From assembly GCF_018326425.1 (NCBI RefSeq), contig NZ_AP024601.1, forward strand, positions 3,133,231-3,197,230: a DNA stretch of 64,000 nucleotides, written 5' to 3'. Origin of the DNA: Polycladomyces abyssicola (GTDB lineage Bacteria; Bacillota; Bacilli; Thermoactinomycetales; JIR-001). This document shows positions 45,142-53,756 of this stretch, in pieces (within the stretch, counting starts at the first letter, position 1; each line of letters opens with the position of its first letter). A program made the position numbers and the translations under genes. Under the pieces are notes generated by a model, which was not told where the DNA came from, searched no databases, and saw only the letters and a program-made list of their open reading frames with translations.

Positions 45142-46191
45142 TCAAATCAACCGTTGCCGGATCGGATGCAACAGCAATATCATTAAAATAAACAGATTCA
45201 ATACACCATACAAAGGATACAAAATGTGGATCAAGGCGGCAAAACCCAGGCGGCTGAGCGGGATCATCACGATTAAGACCATCGCCCCGATCATCCAGCG
45301 GGGCAACGGAAGCCGATCGGACAAGCGAGAGATTAAACCATGCACATTGCTGACGGCGGTTGTGAAAATGGCCAGCCACAGCACCAGGGAAACCACTCCC
45401 ATCCACCATGGGGAATAGTGGCGCATCAAGGCAAACAGGGGAATATCATACTGAGGGACCAAATGCGCCACTTGAAGCAGAGCCATATTGTACAGATACG
45501 CCACTGCTCCCAGGCAAACCGAACTAATGACAGCAGCGAGCCAAATTTCCGATGAGCGGCGAATTTCCGACCCCAACGTGGATAATACCGCCAACAATGA
45601 AATGATGTTAAACGCCGCATAGGTAATCGCCGACGACCATAACGGGGTTTGGTGAGTAATGGTGGACAGATGCCAAACCGACACCGGCTCCTTGGCATCG
45701 GTTTGCAGAAAGTGACTGCACACCAACAGCAAGATAAGGGTCAAAACCGGCATCAGTAGCGCATTGACCGTCATCACCCCTCGCAGATCAAACAACAGCA
45801 CCAAAAAAACGGCTGTACACAGCACCAATCCGCCAAGTATGTAAGATCCGTTCCATTGCTCAAACGTCGCACCACTCCCCGCCACCATCACCAATGTCCC
45901 AGTCAACAAAAACAACAGAATCACCCCGTCAAAAAAACGGGCTAGCCGGCCATCCATCAATTGCATCAACATTTCCGAGTAATGCTGGGTCCGGCGATAC
46001 CAACAGATTTGAAGCATCGTTACAGTGGCCAAAAAAAACAATACCATGGACAATACGATCCCCCACCTGCTGTTATCACCGTAAGCGCCGAAAAATTCCC
46101 ATATTTCTCGACCCGACGCAAAACCCGCGCCAATCGTCGTACCTACAATGGTCATGCTGATTTTGACTGAGCGCCAAACAGATGCCCACAC
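45142..46191 (-). CDS. YkvI-family membrane protein
   Basis: The 349-residue protein has about ten membrane helices and starts VWASVWRSVKISMTIVGTTIGAGFASGREIWEFF, the signature of the YkvI family, a branch of the amino acid/polyamine carrier superfamily. Substrate unknown. Start GTG 46191 with GGGAGG 8 bases before it; the frame is open to 46272. Length agrees with Bacillus YkvI (about 347). Confidence 0.82.
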   Translation of the reverse strand: MWASVWRSVKISMTIVGTTIGAGFASGREIWEFFGAYGDNSRWGIVLSMVLFFLATVTMLQICWYRRTQHYSEMLMQLMDGRLARFFDGVILLFLLTGTLVMVAGSGATFEQWNGSYILGGLVLCTAVFLVLLFDLRGVMTVNALLMPVLTLILLLVCSHFLQTDAKEPVSVWHLSTITHQTPLWSSAITYAAFNIISLLAVLSTLGSEIRRSSEIWLAAVISSVCLGAVAYLYNMALLQVAHLVPQYDIPLFALMRHYSPWWMGVVSLVLWLAIFTTAVSNVHGLISRLSDRLPLPRWMIGAMVLIVMIPLSRLGFAALIHILYPLYGVLNLFILMILLLHPIRQRLI

Positions 46192-46293
46192 ACCAATCGC
46201 CTCCCAGGCTTGTCGCGGGTTGTCCCTATATGTATATTTCAACCTTCTAATCCGTATACTGGTAAGGATCAAAAATATCGGAGGTCGACTGCC

Positions 46294-46881
46294 ATGCGCG
46301 AGCTGGTTCCCAGACCCGGATCACCTTACTCCTATCCGTATCGCGTACAGTACACACAGCCTTATGCCGCACAGGAATGCGCTGAGCGGTTGCATCAAGT
46401 CCTGCGCACAAGCGGATCATTCACCCATTTGGCTTGCGTTTGTATTGGAACCGACCGATCCACCGGGGATGCGCTCGGTCCGCTGGTCGGAACGTTATTA
46501 GAGAAACACGCACCACCTTCCCTGCATATTTTCGGTACATTGGACGAGCCTGTTCATGCCGTCAATCTGCGTTCCACACTGTACCGCATCCATCAGGAGC
46601 TGCATCATCCGTTCATCATCGCCGTGGACGCCTGTTTGGGACAATTGAAAAGTGTCGGATGGATTCAATTGGGTTTGGGACCGTTAAAGCCTGGTGCAGG
46701 AGTGAACAAAAATCTTCCCGAAGTAGGCCAAGTGCATGTTACGGGAATAGTCAATGTAGCTGGATTTATGGAATATTTCGTTTTACAAAACACTCGATTG
46801 GGTGTCGTCATGAAAATGGCGGAAGTGATCGCCGATGCAGTACAGTTGGCCGTGCGTCAATACCACACCTTGCCTCGTTGA
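46294..46881 (+). CDS. yyaC: YyaC-family spore protein (DUF1256, protease-like fold)
   Basis: The 195-residue protein contains CVCIGTDRSTGDALGPLVGTLL (near 50) and IAVDACLGQLKSVGWIQLG (near 110), the hallmarks of YyaC, which resembles hydrogenase maturation proteases and GPR spore protease. In Bacillus it is a sporulation protein beside spo0J. GGAGGTCGACTGCC precedes ATG 46294. Confidence 0.9.
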   Translation: MRELVPRPGSPYSYPYRVQYTQPYAAQECAERLHQVLRTSGSFTHLACVCIGTDRSTGDALGPLVGTLLEKHAPPSLHIFGTLDEPVHAVNLRSTLYRIHQELHHPFIIAVDACLGQLKSVGWIQLGLGPLKPGAGVNKNLPEVGQVHVTGIVNVAGFMEYFVLQNTRLGVVMKMAEVIADAVQLAVRQYHTLPR

Positions 46882-46976
46882 ACCCAAATGGAATAATATT
46901 GGGCCGGCTCTGTCAACGAAATTGTGGACTGTCTCATCCATCACCATCTGGGCCTCAATCATCAAAAAGAGAAACA

Positions 46977-47170
46977 TATATGAGACTGCTGACAAAGTGT
47001 TGAACCACTCGCGCTTCCGGGTGCGCCATTTTCCCTCTCGCTCCTGTTTCGCTAGCTCAAAGGTCGCTCGTGGGAAAACGGCTACCCTCTAATCGGGTAG
47101 CGGGTCCGAATTTCCCGTCGAGCGACTCTAGCTGTTAGTACGGAGCGGAGACGGGGAATCGGAGCCCGCG
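46977..47170. repeat. Highly structured palindromic element
   Basis: Nested arms are visible: GTCGCTCG (47063) pairs with CGAGCGAC (47119), GGGAAA with TTTCCC, and GCTACCC (47081) with GGGTAGC (47095). Outer CTAG motifs at 47052 and 47128 may extend it. The flank ATGAGACTGCTGACAAAGTGTTG near 46980 resembles an end sequence of decayed insertion elements. No gene lies in 46882-47292. A MITE or structured RNA are options. Confidence 0.55.
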
Positions 47171-47238
47171 GACTATGTCAATAACCTGATATATACGCTT
47201 TGGCCCGTCATGTGGTTCGTGATTTGGAACTGTTGTTA

Positions 47239-47282
47239 AAAAACCATCTGTACCCTTCACCAGACGGGTACAGATGGTTTTT
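47239..47282. terminator. Bidirectional terminator between yyaC region and DUF4446 gene
   Basis: AAAAACCATCTGTACCC pairs perfectly over 17 bases with GGGTACAGATGGTTTTT around a 10-base loop; it works as a rho-independent terminator in either direction and is 11 bases past the DUF4446 stop. Confidence 0.92.
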
Positions 47283-47292
47283 CCTTTGATCC

Positions 47293-47832
47293 TCATTTTC
47301 CATCGTTGACTTTTTTTCCTGTTAACACAGTGGTGTCTCCATCTTGATTTCCATTGAGCGCACGATGGATTGCTTGTCGCTCTTCGGAAGAAAGTGGATA
47401 AGAGGACTCCCCTTCTACGATCGGCTTCGCGTAAATATAGGACGGATTATGACGGTTGAATAAACTGCTGATCACCACACCGTTTCCCTGTTCATCCAAC
47501 ATGGCCAACGAAAAGCTCATGTCGGTCGCACTCTCTCCTATGGCATTATAACGTACCAATCCCATACGTCCCTTGAGAGAAGCGAGTGTCTGATCGATCC
47601 GTTTGAGATAGAGCAGCAACTGTTCCGCATCCATCTCACCGGATTCCAACAGGCCAGAAATAGAATCGGTCTGTTGGAAATAACGGGACAGTTTACGCCA
47701 TCTGCGCTTTTGAAGTGACAAACGAATCCATCCTATCAACAATAAAAGGAACAATACCACTTGTCCAATCAATACACCCATGATCCATGTGGCAGGATCC
47801 TGATGAATCCACCCGATCCAACGTTCCAGCAT
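47293..47832 (-). CDS. DUF4446 membrane protein
   Basis: The 179-residue protein has one N-terminal membrane helix (about 15-36), a coiled stretch and a domain with LVRYNAIGESATDMSFSLAMLDEQGNGVVISSL, the mark of DUF4446. Function unknown; usually encoded near parAB. GGAGG precedes the ATG. It is 60 bases after the aminotransferase gene. Confidence 0.85.
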   Translation of the reverse strand: MLERWIGWIHQDPATWIMGVLIGQVVLFLLLLIGWIRLSLQKRRWRKLSRYFQQTDSISGLLESGEMDAEQLLLYLKRIDQTLASLKGRMGLVRYNAIGESATDMSFSLAMLDEQGNGVVISSLFNRHNPSYIYAKPIVEGESSYPLSSEERQAIHRALNGNQDGDTTVLTGKKVNDGK

Positions 47833-47892
47833 GGTGAAATCCTCCTGTCATTCCCTTTCCATTTCTCAAGAAAAATCATCGTTGATGCTCAT

Positions 47893-49035
47893 TTACAACA
47901 ACACCTCTCGGATCTCCCGAAGTGCCGCCAGCAGGTCATCGATCTCCTTCTCACAGTTGAAGTATCCTGGGCTGACACGGACCGTTCCGGTTTTATCCGT
48001 TCCCAAACTGCGGTGTGCCAATGCCGCACAATGAAATCCCGCACGGACGGCGATTTCGAAATGTTGATCCAAGATACCAGCCACCGTCAAACTGTCCACC
48101 CCTTCCAAATTGAAGGAGGTAACCGGTAATGAGGAATCTTCCGGGCCGTATACCCTGACCCCGTCCATTTCTTGTAAGCCCGACCGCAATCGATCGTTCA
48201 AGGCCATCTCCTTGCGGTGAATGGTGTCCAAGCCGGTTTGGGTGACAAAACGTACCCCGGCCTCCAATCCGGCGATCCCGGGTGTGTTAGGCGTTCCGCT
48301 CTCAAATCCGTCCGGACGGGCTGAAGGGTGATCCAACGATTCGGAACGACTGCCTGTCCCGCCCTGAATCCAAGGTTCCAACTTGACATCGGGATGCACG
48401 TACAAACCCCCCGTTCCCTGCGGCCCAAACAATCCCTTATGGCCGGGAAAAGCCAACAGATCGATGTTCATCGTTTCCACGTCGATGGGCAGCACACCCG
48501 CTGTTTGTGCTGCATCCACCAAAAGAAGCACGCCGTGTTTGGCGGCAATGGCACCGATCTCTTCGATGGGCAGGACGGCGCCGGTCACATTGGAGCCATG
48601 TGTCATCGCGATCAAACGCGTATCCGGTGTCAATGCTTCTTCCACCGCAAGCGGATCCACCGTTCCCTGTGGGGAGGGTGGCACGACTGTGACACGTATC
48701 CCACATTCCTTTTTCAGCGTCTCCAACGGACGCGCCATCGCGTTATGCTCCCAGGGGGAGATCACCACATGATCCCCCGGTTGAAGCAAACCTTTTAGCG
48801 CTTGATTGATCGCTTGCGTCGCATTTGCGTAAAAAAACAGGTTCTGCGGGTCCCGAATCCCAAACAAATCAGCTAAGGATCGGCGGGCTTTGGCCAACAC
48901 TTCTCCCGCCTGTACCGACAGCCGGTGCCCCCCTCTGCCGGGATTGGCACCCAGCATATCGATGCAATCTTTTACCGCCTGCGAAACCCCTTCAGGTTTC
49001 GGCCAAGTCGTGGCGGCGTTATCCAGATAAATCAT
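47893..49035 (-). CDS. Class V aminotransferase / cysteine desulfurase-like
   Basis: The 380-residue PLP enzyme has DNAATTWPKPEGV (6-18), TLEVLP-like hinge, and the PLP-lysine stretch LLAFPGHKGLFGPQGTGGLY (Lys near 200). It keeps a Cys in GFHCAALAHRSLG near 335, the position of the active cysteine of SufS/NifS-type proteins. The closest group I can name is the 'am_tr_V' subfamily of cysteine desulfurase-like enzymes of Firmicutes. Start ATG 49035 with GGTGGGAA; the substrate is unproven. Confidence 0.82.
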   Translation of the reverse strand: MIYLDNAATTWPKPEGVSQAVKDCIDMLGANPGRGGHRLSVQAGEVLAKARRSLADLFGIRDPQNLFFYANATQAINQALKGLLQPGDHVVISPWEHNAMARPLETLKKECGIRVTVVPPSPQGTVDPLAVEEALTPDTRLIAMTHGSNVTGAVLPIEEIGAIAAKHGVLLLVDAAQTAGVLPIDVETMNIDLLAFPGHKGLFGPQGTGGLYVHPDVKLEPWIQGGTGSRSESLDHPSARPDGFESGTPNTPGIAGLEAGVRFVTQTGLDTIHRKEMALNDRLRSGLQEMDGVRVYGPEDSSLPVTSFNLEGVDSLTVAGILDQHFEIAVRAGFHCAALAHRSLGTDKTGTVRVSPGYFNCEKEIDDLLAALREIREVLL

Positions 49036-49248
49036 TTCCCACCACTCCCACTGCCGATGACCCCTCATTTCATTATACAATGACTGGTCAAAAGTCGGTT
49101 CCCGCTCTGCTTGATATCCGCCATTGTAGGTTGTATCCAGTCCATCTTTAGAACCGGAAATCCGCTACCTCACGCCGCCTGGATGACCTTTTTAAGGTTA
49201 CCCGCAGATAACGAATAGCTCCTACTCTCTAGGGACCATCACCCTGAT

Positions 49249-50106
49249 TCAATCTTCCCATGATTCGCCTTGCAGGAATTCGATCAGTCGCTCCAGCTCC
49301 CGTTCCGAATAATATTCAATCTCGATTTTACCCTTCCGTTTCCCCTGCCGGATCCGAACGGGCGTGTTCAACGATTCCCGTAACAGTTCCTCATAACGCT
49401 TGTACGGGGATTGGAACTCTGGTTTTTCTTTTTTCTTTTTCGGCTTTACCTGTTGAACGTTTTGCACCCATTCTTCCAGCTGTCGTACACTGGCCCCTTC
49501 CTTTTTCACCTTTTCGGCCAGTTTTTTCTGCAGATCCCTGTCTTTCAAACCCAACAAAGCCCGTGCGTGACCCATGGACAATGTTCCACGTGAAACATCC
49601 TCTTGAATCTCAGGTGGCAATTGCAACAGCCGCAGGAAGTTGGTCACGTGCGGACGGCTTTTCCCTACCCTGGCTGCCAGTTCTTCCTGTGTCAGTGAAA
49701 AATGAGTCATCAATTTCTGATATGCCATTGCCACTTCCAGGGGATTCAAATCCTCCCGCTGTAAGTTCTCGATCAGAGCGATCTCCATCATCCGATCATC
49801 AGAAAACTCGCGGACCACCACGGGAACTTTGCTTAATCCTGCTTCTTTCGCTGCACGAAAACGCCGTTCGCCCGCTACGATTTCATACCCTCGAATGCTT
49901 TTGCGCACGACAATCGGTTGAACGATGCCGTGCTCCTTAATCGAGGAAACCAACTCCTGCAATGCTTCGGGATCAAAATGTTTGCGCGGTTGATAGGGAT
50001 TGGGTCGCAACTCCTCCAACGGCACTTCATTGACCGCATCGGATTCCTGGACATCAATGTCCGGTAATAGCGCTCCCAACCCCTTTCCCAAACGTTTACC
50101 GCTCAC
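49249..50106 (-). CDS. parB: Chromosome partitioning protein ParB (Spo0J)
   Basis: The 285-residue protein has the ParB/Srx N-terminal CTPase domain (NPYQPRKHFDPEALQEL near 36 and YEIVAGERRFRAAKEAG near 73), the helix-turn-helix (LTQEELAARVGKSRPHVTNFLRLLQLP) and a basic linker (KPKKKKEKPEF) before the dimerisation end. It binds parS and loads on DNA as a CTP-gated clamp. Its GTG overlaps the parA stop. A parS site lies inside the gene at 49582. Confidence 0.96.
   Translation of the reverse strand: MSGKRLGKGLGALLPDIDVQESDAVNEVPLEELRPNPYQPRKHFDPEALQELVSSIKEHGIVQPIVVRKSIRGYEIVAGERRFRAAKEAGLSKVPVVVREFSDDRMMEIALIENLQREDLNPLEVAMAYQKLMTHFSLTQEELAARVGKSRPHVTNFLRLLQLPPEIQEDVSRGTLSMGHARALLGLKDRDLQKKLAEKVKKEGASVRQLEEWVQNVQQVKPKKKKEKPEFQSPYKRYEELLRESLNTPVRIRQGKRKGKIEIEYYSERELERLIEFLQGESWED
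49582..49597. promoter_or_regulatory. parS site within parB
   Basis: TGTTCCACGTGAAACA, one mismatch from the canonical 16-bp palindrome TGTTTCACGTGAAACA. A parS inside the parB (spo0J) gene is also found in Bacillus. Confidence 0.9.
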
Positions 50107-50860
50107 GTCCGATCACTTCCTTTGCCAACTGAATGTAACACTCCGCCCCTTTGGAGCGTGGATCGTATGTAACGATCGGTTTCCCGTGACTGGGTGCTTC
50201 ACTTACCCGCACATTACGCGGGATGACCACATTATACACTTTATGCTGAAAATATTTCTTCACTTCTTCCATCACTTGAACGGATAAATTGGTTCGACTG
50301 TCAAACATCGTCAGCAACACCCCTTCGATCTCCAAATGCTTGTTCAGGTGTTTCTGAACGATGCGGATCGTGTTAAGCAGTTGCCCCAATCCTTCCAATG
50401 CGTAATATTCGCATTGGATCGGGATCAGTACAGAATCGGCGGCCGTCAGGGAATTGACCGTTAAAACCCCGAGAGACGGCGGACAGTCGATCAACAGATA
50501 ATCATATTGCTCCCGCACTTGCTGCAATGCCCGTTTCAAACGCAGCTCTCGCGAGATCACTTGTACCAGCTCGATTTCCGCACCGGCCAACTGAATCGTG
50601 GCCGGCAACACATGTAGTCCTTTGATCGCGGTGGAGCGGATCACATCAGCCGGTGGGACATCATTGATCAACACGTCGTAGATGCAATGCTTGACATCGG
50701 CTTTATTGATCCCCAACCCGCTGGTTGTATTTCCCTGCGGATCAATATCAATGATCAACACTCGTTTTCCTGCCATTGCCAGCCCCGCACCCAGGTTGAT
50801 CGATGTCGTCGTCTTACCGACTCCCCCTTTTTGGTTGGCTATCGCGATGATTCTCCCCAT
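50096..50860 (-). CDS. parA: Chromosome partitioning ATPase ParA (Soj)
   Basis: The 254-residue deviant Walker ATPase has IANQKGGVGKTTTSINLG (8-25, the KGGVGKT motif), LIDCPPSLG (near 120) and VLIIDIDPQGN. It positions ParB-parS and in Bacillus regulates DnaA. ATG 50860 with GAGGTG; the frame is open to 50923 without a site. Operon with parB. Confidence 0.96.
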   Translation of the reverse strand: MGRIIAIANQKGGVGKTTTSINLGAGLAMAGKRVLIIDIDPQGNTTSGLGINKADVKHCIYDVLINDVPPADVIRSTAIKGLHVLPATIQLAGAEIELVQVISRELRLKRALQQVREQYDYLLIDCPPSLGVLTVNSLTAADSVLIPIQCEYYALEGLGQLLNTIRIVQKHLNKHLEIEGVLLTMFDSRTNLSVQVMEEVKKYFQHKVYNVVIPRNVRVSEAPSHGKPIVTYDPRSKGAECYIQLAKEVIGRER

Positions 50861-50950
50861 GGTTTCACCTCTTTTTGCGCCGTTGTACTCATCGCGCTGG
50901 TTCCTTCCTCTTTTATGTAACACCCTTTCTTTCCCGTGATCAAGTGAACT

Positions 50951-51778
50951 TTACTTCCGTCCTCCCTTGGGAATTCGAATTACCAACTCGTAGTAATGCT
51001 CGGTGTCGTTCTCGTCGGCCAGGACGGTCATCCCGGTTTGCTTGACCATATCCAACGATTGACGAATGGTGTTCAGTGCAATCCGTACATCCCGTGATAC
51101 GGCCCGTTTGCGGGGTTTTTTGGGGGGATTCTCCTTTTCCAACAACTTTTTCACACGCTCTTCCGTTTGCTTGACATTCCATTCTTTTTCGATGATCTCC
51201 TGCAACAAACGAACCTGCATTTCTTCATCCCGCAATGCCAACAGCGCACGGGCATGCCGTTCGGTTACCTTTCTCTTGAGCAACGCATCTTTCACTTGTT
51301 CCGGCAACTGCAACAGGCGCAATTTATTGGCGATTGTGGACTGCCCTTTCCCCAAACGCTGTGCCAGACTTTCCTGTGTGAGGCCATGCAGCTCAATCAA
51401 CTTTTGATAGGCCATCGCCTCCTCGATCACCGTCAACCCTTCCCGTTGCAGGTTTTCGATGAGAGATACCGATGCCGCCTGTGCATCGCTCATCTCCCTG
51501 ACGATGGCGGGGATTGTCCGCATGCCCAGCTTTTTCACCGCCCGCCAACGGCGTTCCCCGGCGATCAGCTCATAACCGTTTTTGATCCGCCGGACCACTA
51601 CGGGTTGAATCACCCCGTGGGTTTGAATGGTTTGGCACAACTCGTCGATCCTTTCGTCGTCAAAAATCGCACGCGGTTGATACGGACTGGGATGAATCGT
51701 ATTAACGGGAATTTGTTTGACTTCTTCCTGTTCCTCTTTGTCTACCAAACCGAACAAGCGAGAGAAAGGATCTCTCAT
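50951..51778 (-). CDS. noc: Nucleoid occlusion protein Noc
   Basis: The 275-residue ParB paralogue starts [16 protein letters not shown], an amphipathic helix matching the membrane-binding N-terminus of Noc, then the ParB-like core ([32 protein letters not shown]) and the helix-turn-helix ([24 protein letters not shown]). It binds Noc sites and blocks division over the nucleoid. ATG 51778 is chosen for this N-terminus, with AGGTGG about 10 bases upstream. A Noc site lies at 56692. Confidence 0.94.
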   Translation of the reverse strand: MRDPFSRLFGLVDKEEQEEVKQIPVNTIHPSPYQPRAIFDDERIDELCQTIQTHGVIQPVVVRRIKNGYELIAGERRWRAVKKLGMRTIPAIVREMSDAQAASVSLIENLQREGLTVIEEAMAYQKLIELHGLTQESLAQRLGKGQSTIANKLRLLQLPEQVKDALLKRKVTERHARALLALRDEEMQVRLLQEIIEKEWNVKQTEERVKKLLEKENPPKKPRKRAVSRDVRIALNTIRQSLDMVKQTGMTVLADENDTEHYYELVIRIPKGGRK

Positions 51779-51956
51779 TTCGTTGAACACCACCTAGATT
51801 CAACTCATAAACTTGCCGAAGGGCTACTATCTTTGTATTCGAGATCCAACGCCGTCCCCCTGCTTGACAAATCCCGATTGATTTCGATGGATCCTTTTCT
51901 CGGAGTGGCGGACTTTTGGGTGTGATTTCCTGGATGAGCGAAGAACTGAAAAAACC

Positions 51957-52145
51957 CGTGAGCAATTCCCTCTGGGGCGTGTCTGGTGAAGTCTGTTCAC
52001 ATTGCTTTCCCGACTTGCTCCACCTTCGCTCTGCAGGAAAAGCAGATGATGACTACTCCGACCCGGTCAGCGCTGGACGCGGGCAAAGTACGCTTCACTT
52101 AGAGGGAATTGCCCGGGATTTCAATCCAGCACATCCCGAGTCTTC
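51957..52145 (-). repeat. Dispersed palindromic repeat, copy C (longest copy)
   Basis: Read on the minus strand it carries GAAATCCCGGGCAATT, CTAAGTGAAGCG and ACTTTGCCCGCG like copy B, then a right part with GGTGGAGCAAGTCGGGAAAGC, matching copy F (GGTGGAGCGAGTCGGGAAAGC). It lies between noc and the parS site upstream of the actin-like gene and joins the two halves of the family in one unit. Confidence 0.78.
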
Positions 52146-52218
52146 GCTAGCCTGGGAAAACATTGCCCCCTTACGGAATGGTCAGACACACAGGGAATGC
52201 CATGGGTTCGTGACCGAA

Positions 52219-52234
52219 TGTTTCACGTGGAACA
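52219..52234. promoter_or_regulatory. parS site upstream of the actin-like gene
   Basis: TGTTTCACGTGGAACA, one mismatch from the canonical palindrome. It lies 49 bases before the -35 box of the actin-like gene. Confidence 0.92.
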
Positions 52235-52282
52235 TTCCGAAAATACACGCGATCTCATTCATTGATTTGTCTTCAAACTCAG

Positions 52283-52312
52283 TTGACCCTCGTCTATCCT
52301 GATTGATAGAAT
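52283..52312 (+). promoter_or_regulatory. Promoter of the actin-like gene
   Basis: TTGACC (52283-52288) and TAGAAT (52307-52312) with 18-base spacing, 42 bases before the ATG. The remaining 51794-52282 stretch holds repeat copy C and the parS site and no gene. Confidence 0.65.
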
Positions 52313-52353
52313 CGATTATAGGAATTTTTCTTTCTATTATGGGAGGAGACCTT

Positions 52354-53532
52354 ATGAGCACACCGGTATATATCGGGAATGACCAGGGTTATTACGGCAC
52401 CAAAGTAGTGAGTCGGCAAGGAGACAAGTTCTACAAACTCTTTATCCGCAACATGGTGGTACCCAACCGGGTCGGGGAAATTACATACAACAACGATCCA
52501 CATAACATCATTTATCGCGAAAAAGACGGAGACCGGGAGTGGTTCTGCGGTAAATTGGCCATCGAACAATCTGGCGATGACGAATTGTTTGACTCACATG
52601 AACGGCGTTTGTTCAGTCCGACCTGGTTCCGTGAAAAAGAATACCTGATTATGTTCCGTGTCAGCACAGGGTTGATGTTGCAAGGGAGCACGGAGCCAAT
52701 CATCTCGGTAGCTCTGCCCACCGACAGCTATATCGACTACAAAGAGGAATTGAAACGCCGTTTGATTGGCAAACACAGTTTTGAAATTAAGCAAGGGAAT
52801 CTCCCCTTCCGTCGGATCGAATTTGAAGTGAAACGGGAAAACCTCTACGTGATCAGCCAGCCGATGGCGACGCTGTTCCACATCGCATTGGACCGTGACG
52901 GTCAACTGCTGAACGAGGATCTTTTCATCCAAAAAGTGAGCATCAACGACCTCGGATTCGGCACTTCGGACATTGAAACCCTGCATGGCGAAACGATCAT
53001 CAAACGCCAAAGCTTCACTTCCCGTCATGCGATGTTGAACGTGTATCACCTGTTGTCTAAACGCCTTCTTGAGTTTACCCGTGACGTGGACCCGGATGGC
53101 AACGGTAAAGAGTACCCGATCTGGAGCCTGAACCGGGTGATCCGATCCGGGGAAATCAGCTTCAAAGGAAAAGTGTACGACGTCTCCGAAATTGTACAAA
53201 AATGCATTTCCGAAGTGGGGAACGCACTGGTAGACGAAGTATGGCACCGTCTGGATTACGGTGACGACATTACCTACATCATCCTGACCGGTGGTGCCTC
53301 CATCCCCTTCAAACCGTTTTACCGCGAACGTTTTGGAGACAAATTGATTTTTGCCCAGGACTACGGAATCGAAGCACAGTTTGCCAACGCTTTCGGACTG
53401 TGCAAGTTCTCGCAATCCAAATCGCGTACCGTCCCGACCGAAAACATCCAAGAAGCCGCCGCCACCATTCAGGAAGAATTTACGGTGCCGGCCTCCGTTC
53501 ATGAACAGTTGTCCCACGACGACAACGATTAA
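52354..53532 (+). CDS. Actin-like ATPase of the ParM/StbA family, chromosomal
   Basis: The 392-residue protein has the actin-fold motifs in order: phosphate-1 (IGNDQGYYGTKVV, Asp10, Lys17), phosphate-2 (INDLGFGTSDIETL, Asp199) and adenosine (YIILTGGASIPFKPFYRERFG near 309-325), followed by QDYGIEAQFANAFGL, as in ParM, AlfA and Alp7A. Such proteins polymerise with ATP and push or pull plasmids. Here the gene is on the chromosome between noc and rsmG, directly after a parS site. GGGAGGAGACC precedes ATG 52354. It might also be a phage- or plasmid-derived remnant, but all ATP motifs are intact. Confidence 0.88.
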   Translation: MSTPVYIGNDQGYYGTKVVSRQGDKFYKLFIRNMVVPNRVGEITYNNDPHNIIYREKDGDREWFCGKLAIEQSGDDELFDSHERRLFSPTWFREKEYLIMFRVSTGLMLQGSTEPIISVALPTDSYIDYKEELKRRLIGKHSFEIKQGNLPFRRIEFEVKRENLYVISQPMATLFHIALDRDGQLLNEDLFIQKVSINDLGFGTSDIETLHGETIIKRQSFTSRHAMLNVYHLLSKRLLEFTRDVDPDGNGKEYPIWSLNRVIRSGEISFKGKVYDVSEIVQKCISEVGNALVDEVWHRLDYGDDITYIILTGGASIPFKPFYRERFGDKLIFAQDYGIEAQFANAFGLCKFSQSKSRTVPTENIQEAAATIQEEFTVPASVHEQLSHDDND

Positions 53533-53554
53533 TCTCTCCAAACCCATTTCGCCA

Positions 53555-53574
53555 CCCCCAGGGATACCTGGGGG
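53555..53574 (+). terminator. Hairpin after the actin-like gene
   Basis: CCCCCAGG and CCTGGGGG pair around GATA; only a weak T-rich tail follows (GCTGTTTCTTCT), so termination may be partial. Confidence 0.55.
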
Positions 53575-53660
53575 ATTGGCTGTTTCTTCTACGTTTCAAC
53601 CGCAAGTAAATGTCGAAAAAAACCGTCGAACTGATGTCGGATCGGTGAGAATGAACTGAT

Positions 53661-53710
53661 GGATTGGATTGGGTTGAATTGGATTAGGTTGGATTGGATC
53701 GGATTGTGCA
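53661..53710 (+). repeat. Array of 10-bp (2 x GGATT-like) repeats
   Basis: Nine imperfect copies of the pentamer GGATT run without gaps (exact copies at 53661, 53666, 53681, 53691 and 53701; the others GGGTT, GAATT, AGGTT, GGATC), which read as five 10-base units, one per helical turn. It lies between the actin-like gene and the gene at 53757, at a place where plasmid systems carry centromere iterons. Simple slippage DNA is the other reading. Confidence 0.7.
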
Positions 53711-53756
53711 AAGGTAATGCTTGTTCGGTAAGCGAATCAACGAAGGAGGAGGCAAC

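Noticed and set aside
46783..46995. 70-codon minus frame after yyaC
   Set aside because: It overlaps yyaC in antisense and has no ribosome site or recognisable sequence.
46880..47010. Intact insertion sequence
   Set aside because: Only a short end-like fragment is present and no transposase frame is seen; kept as a possible remnant in the palindromic element.
52108..52123. ATTGCCCGGGATTT as a second Noc site
   Set aside because: Two mismatches to the consensus, and it lies in the stem of repeat copy C where the CCCGGG core is explained by the repeat.
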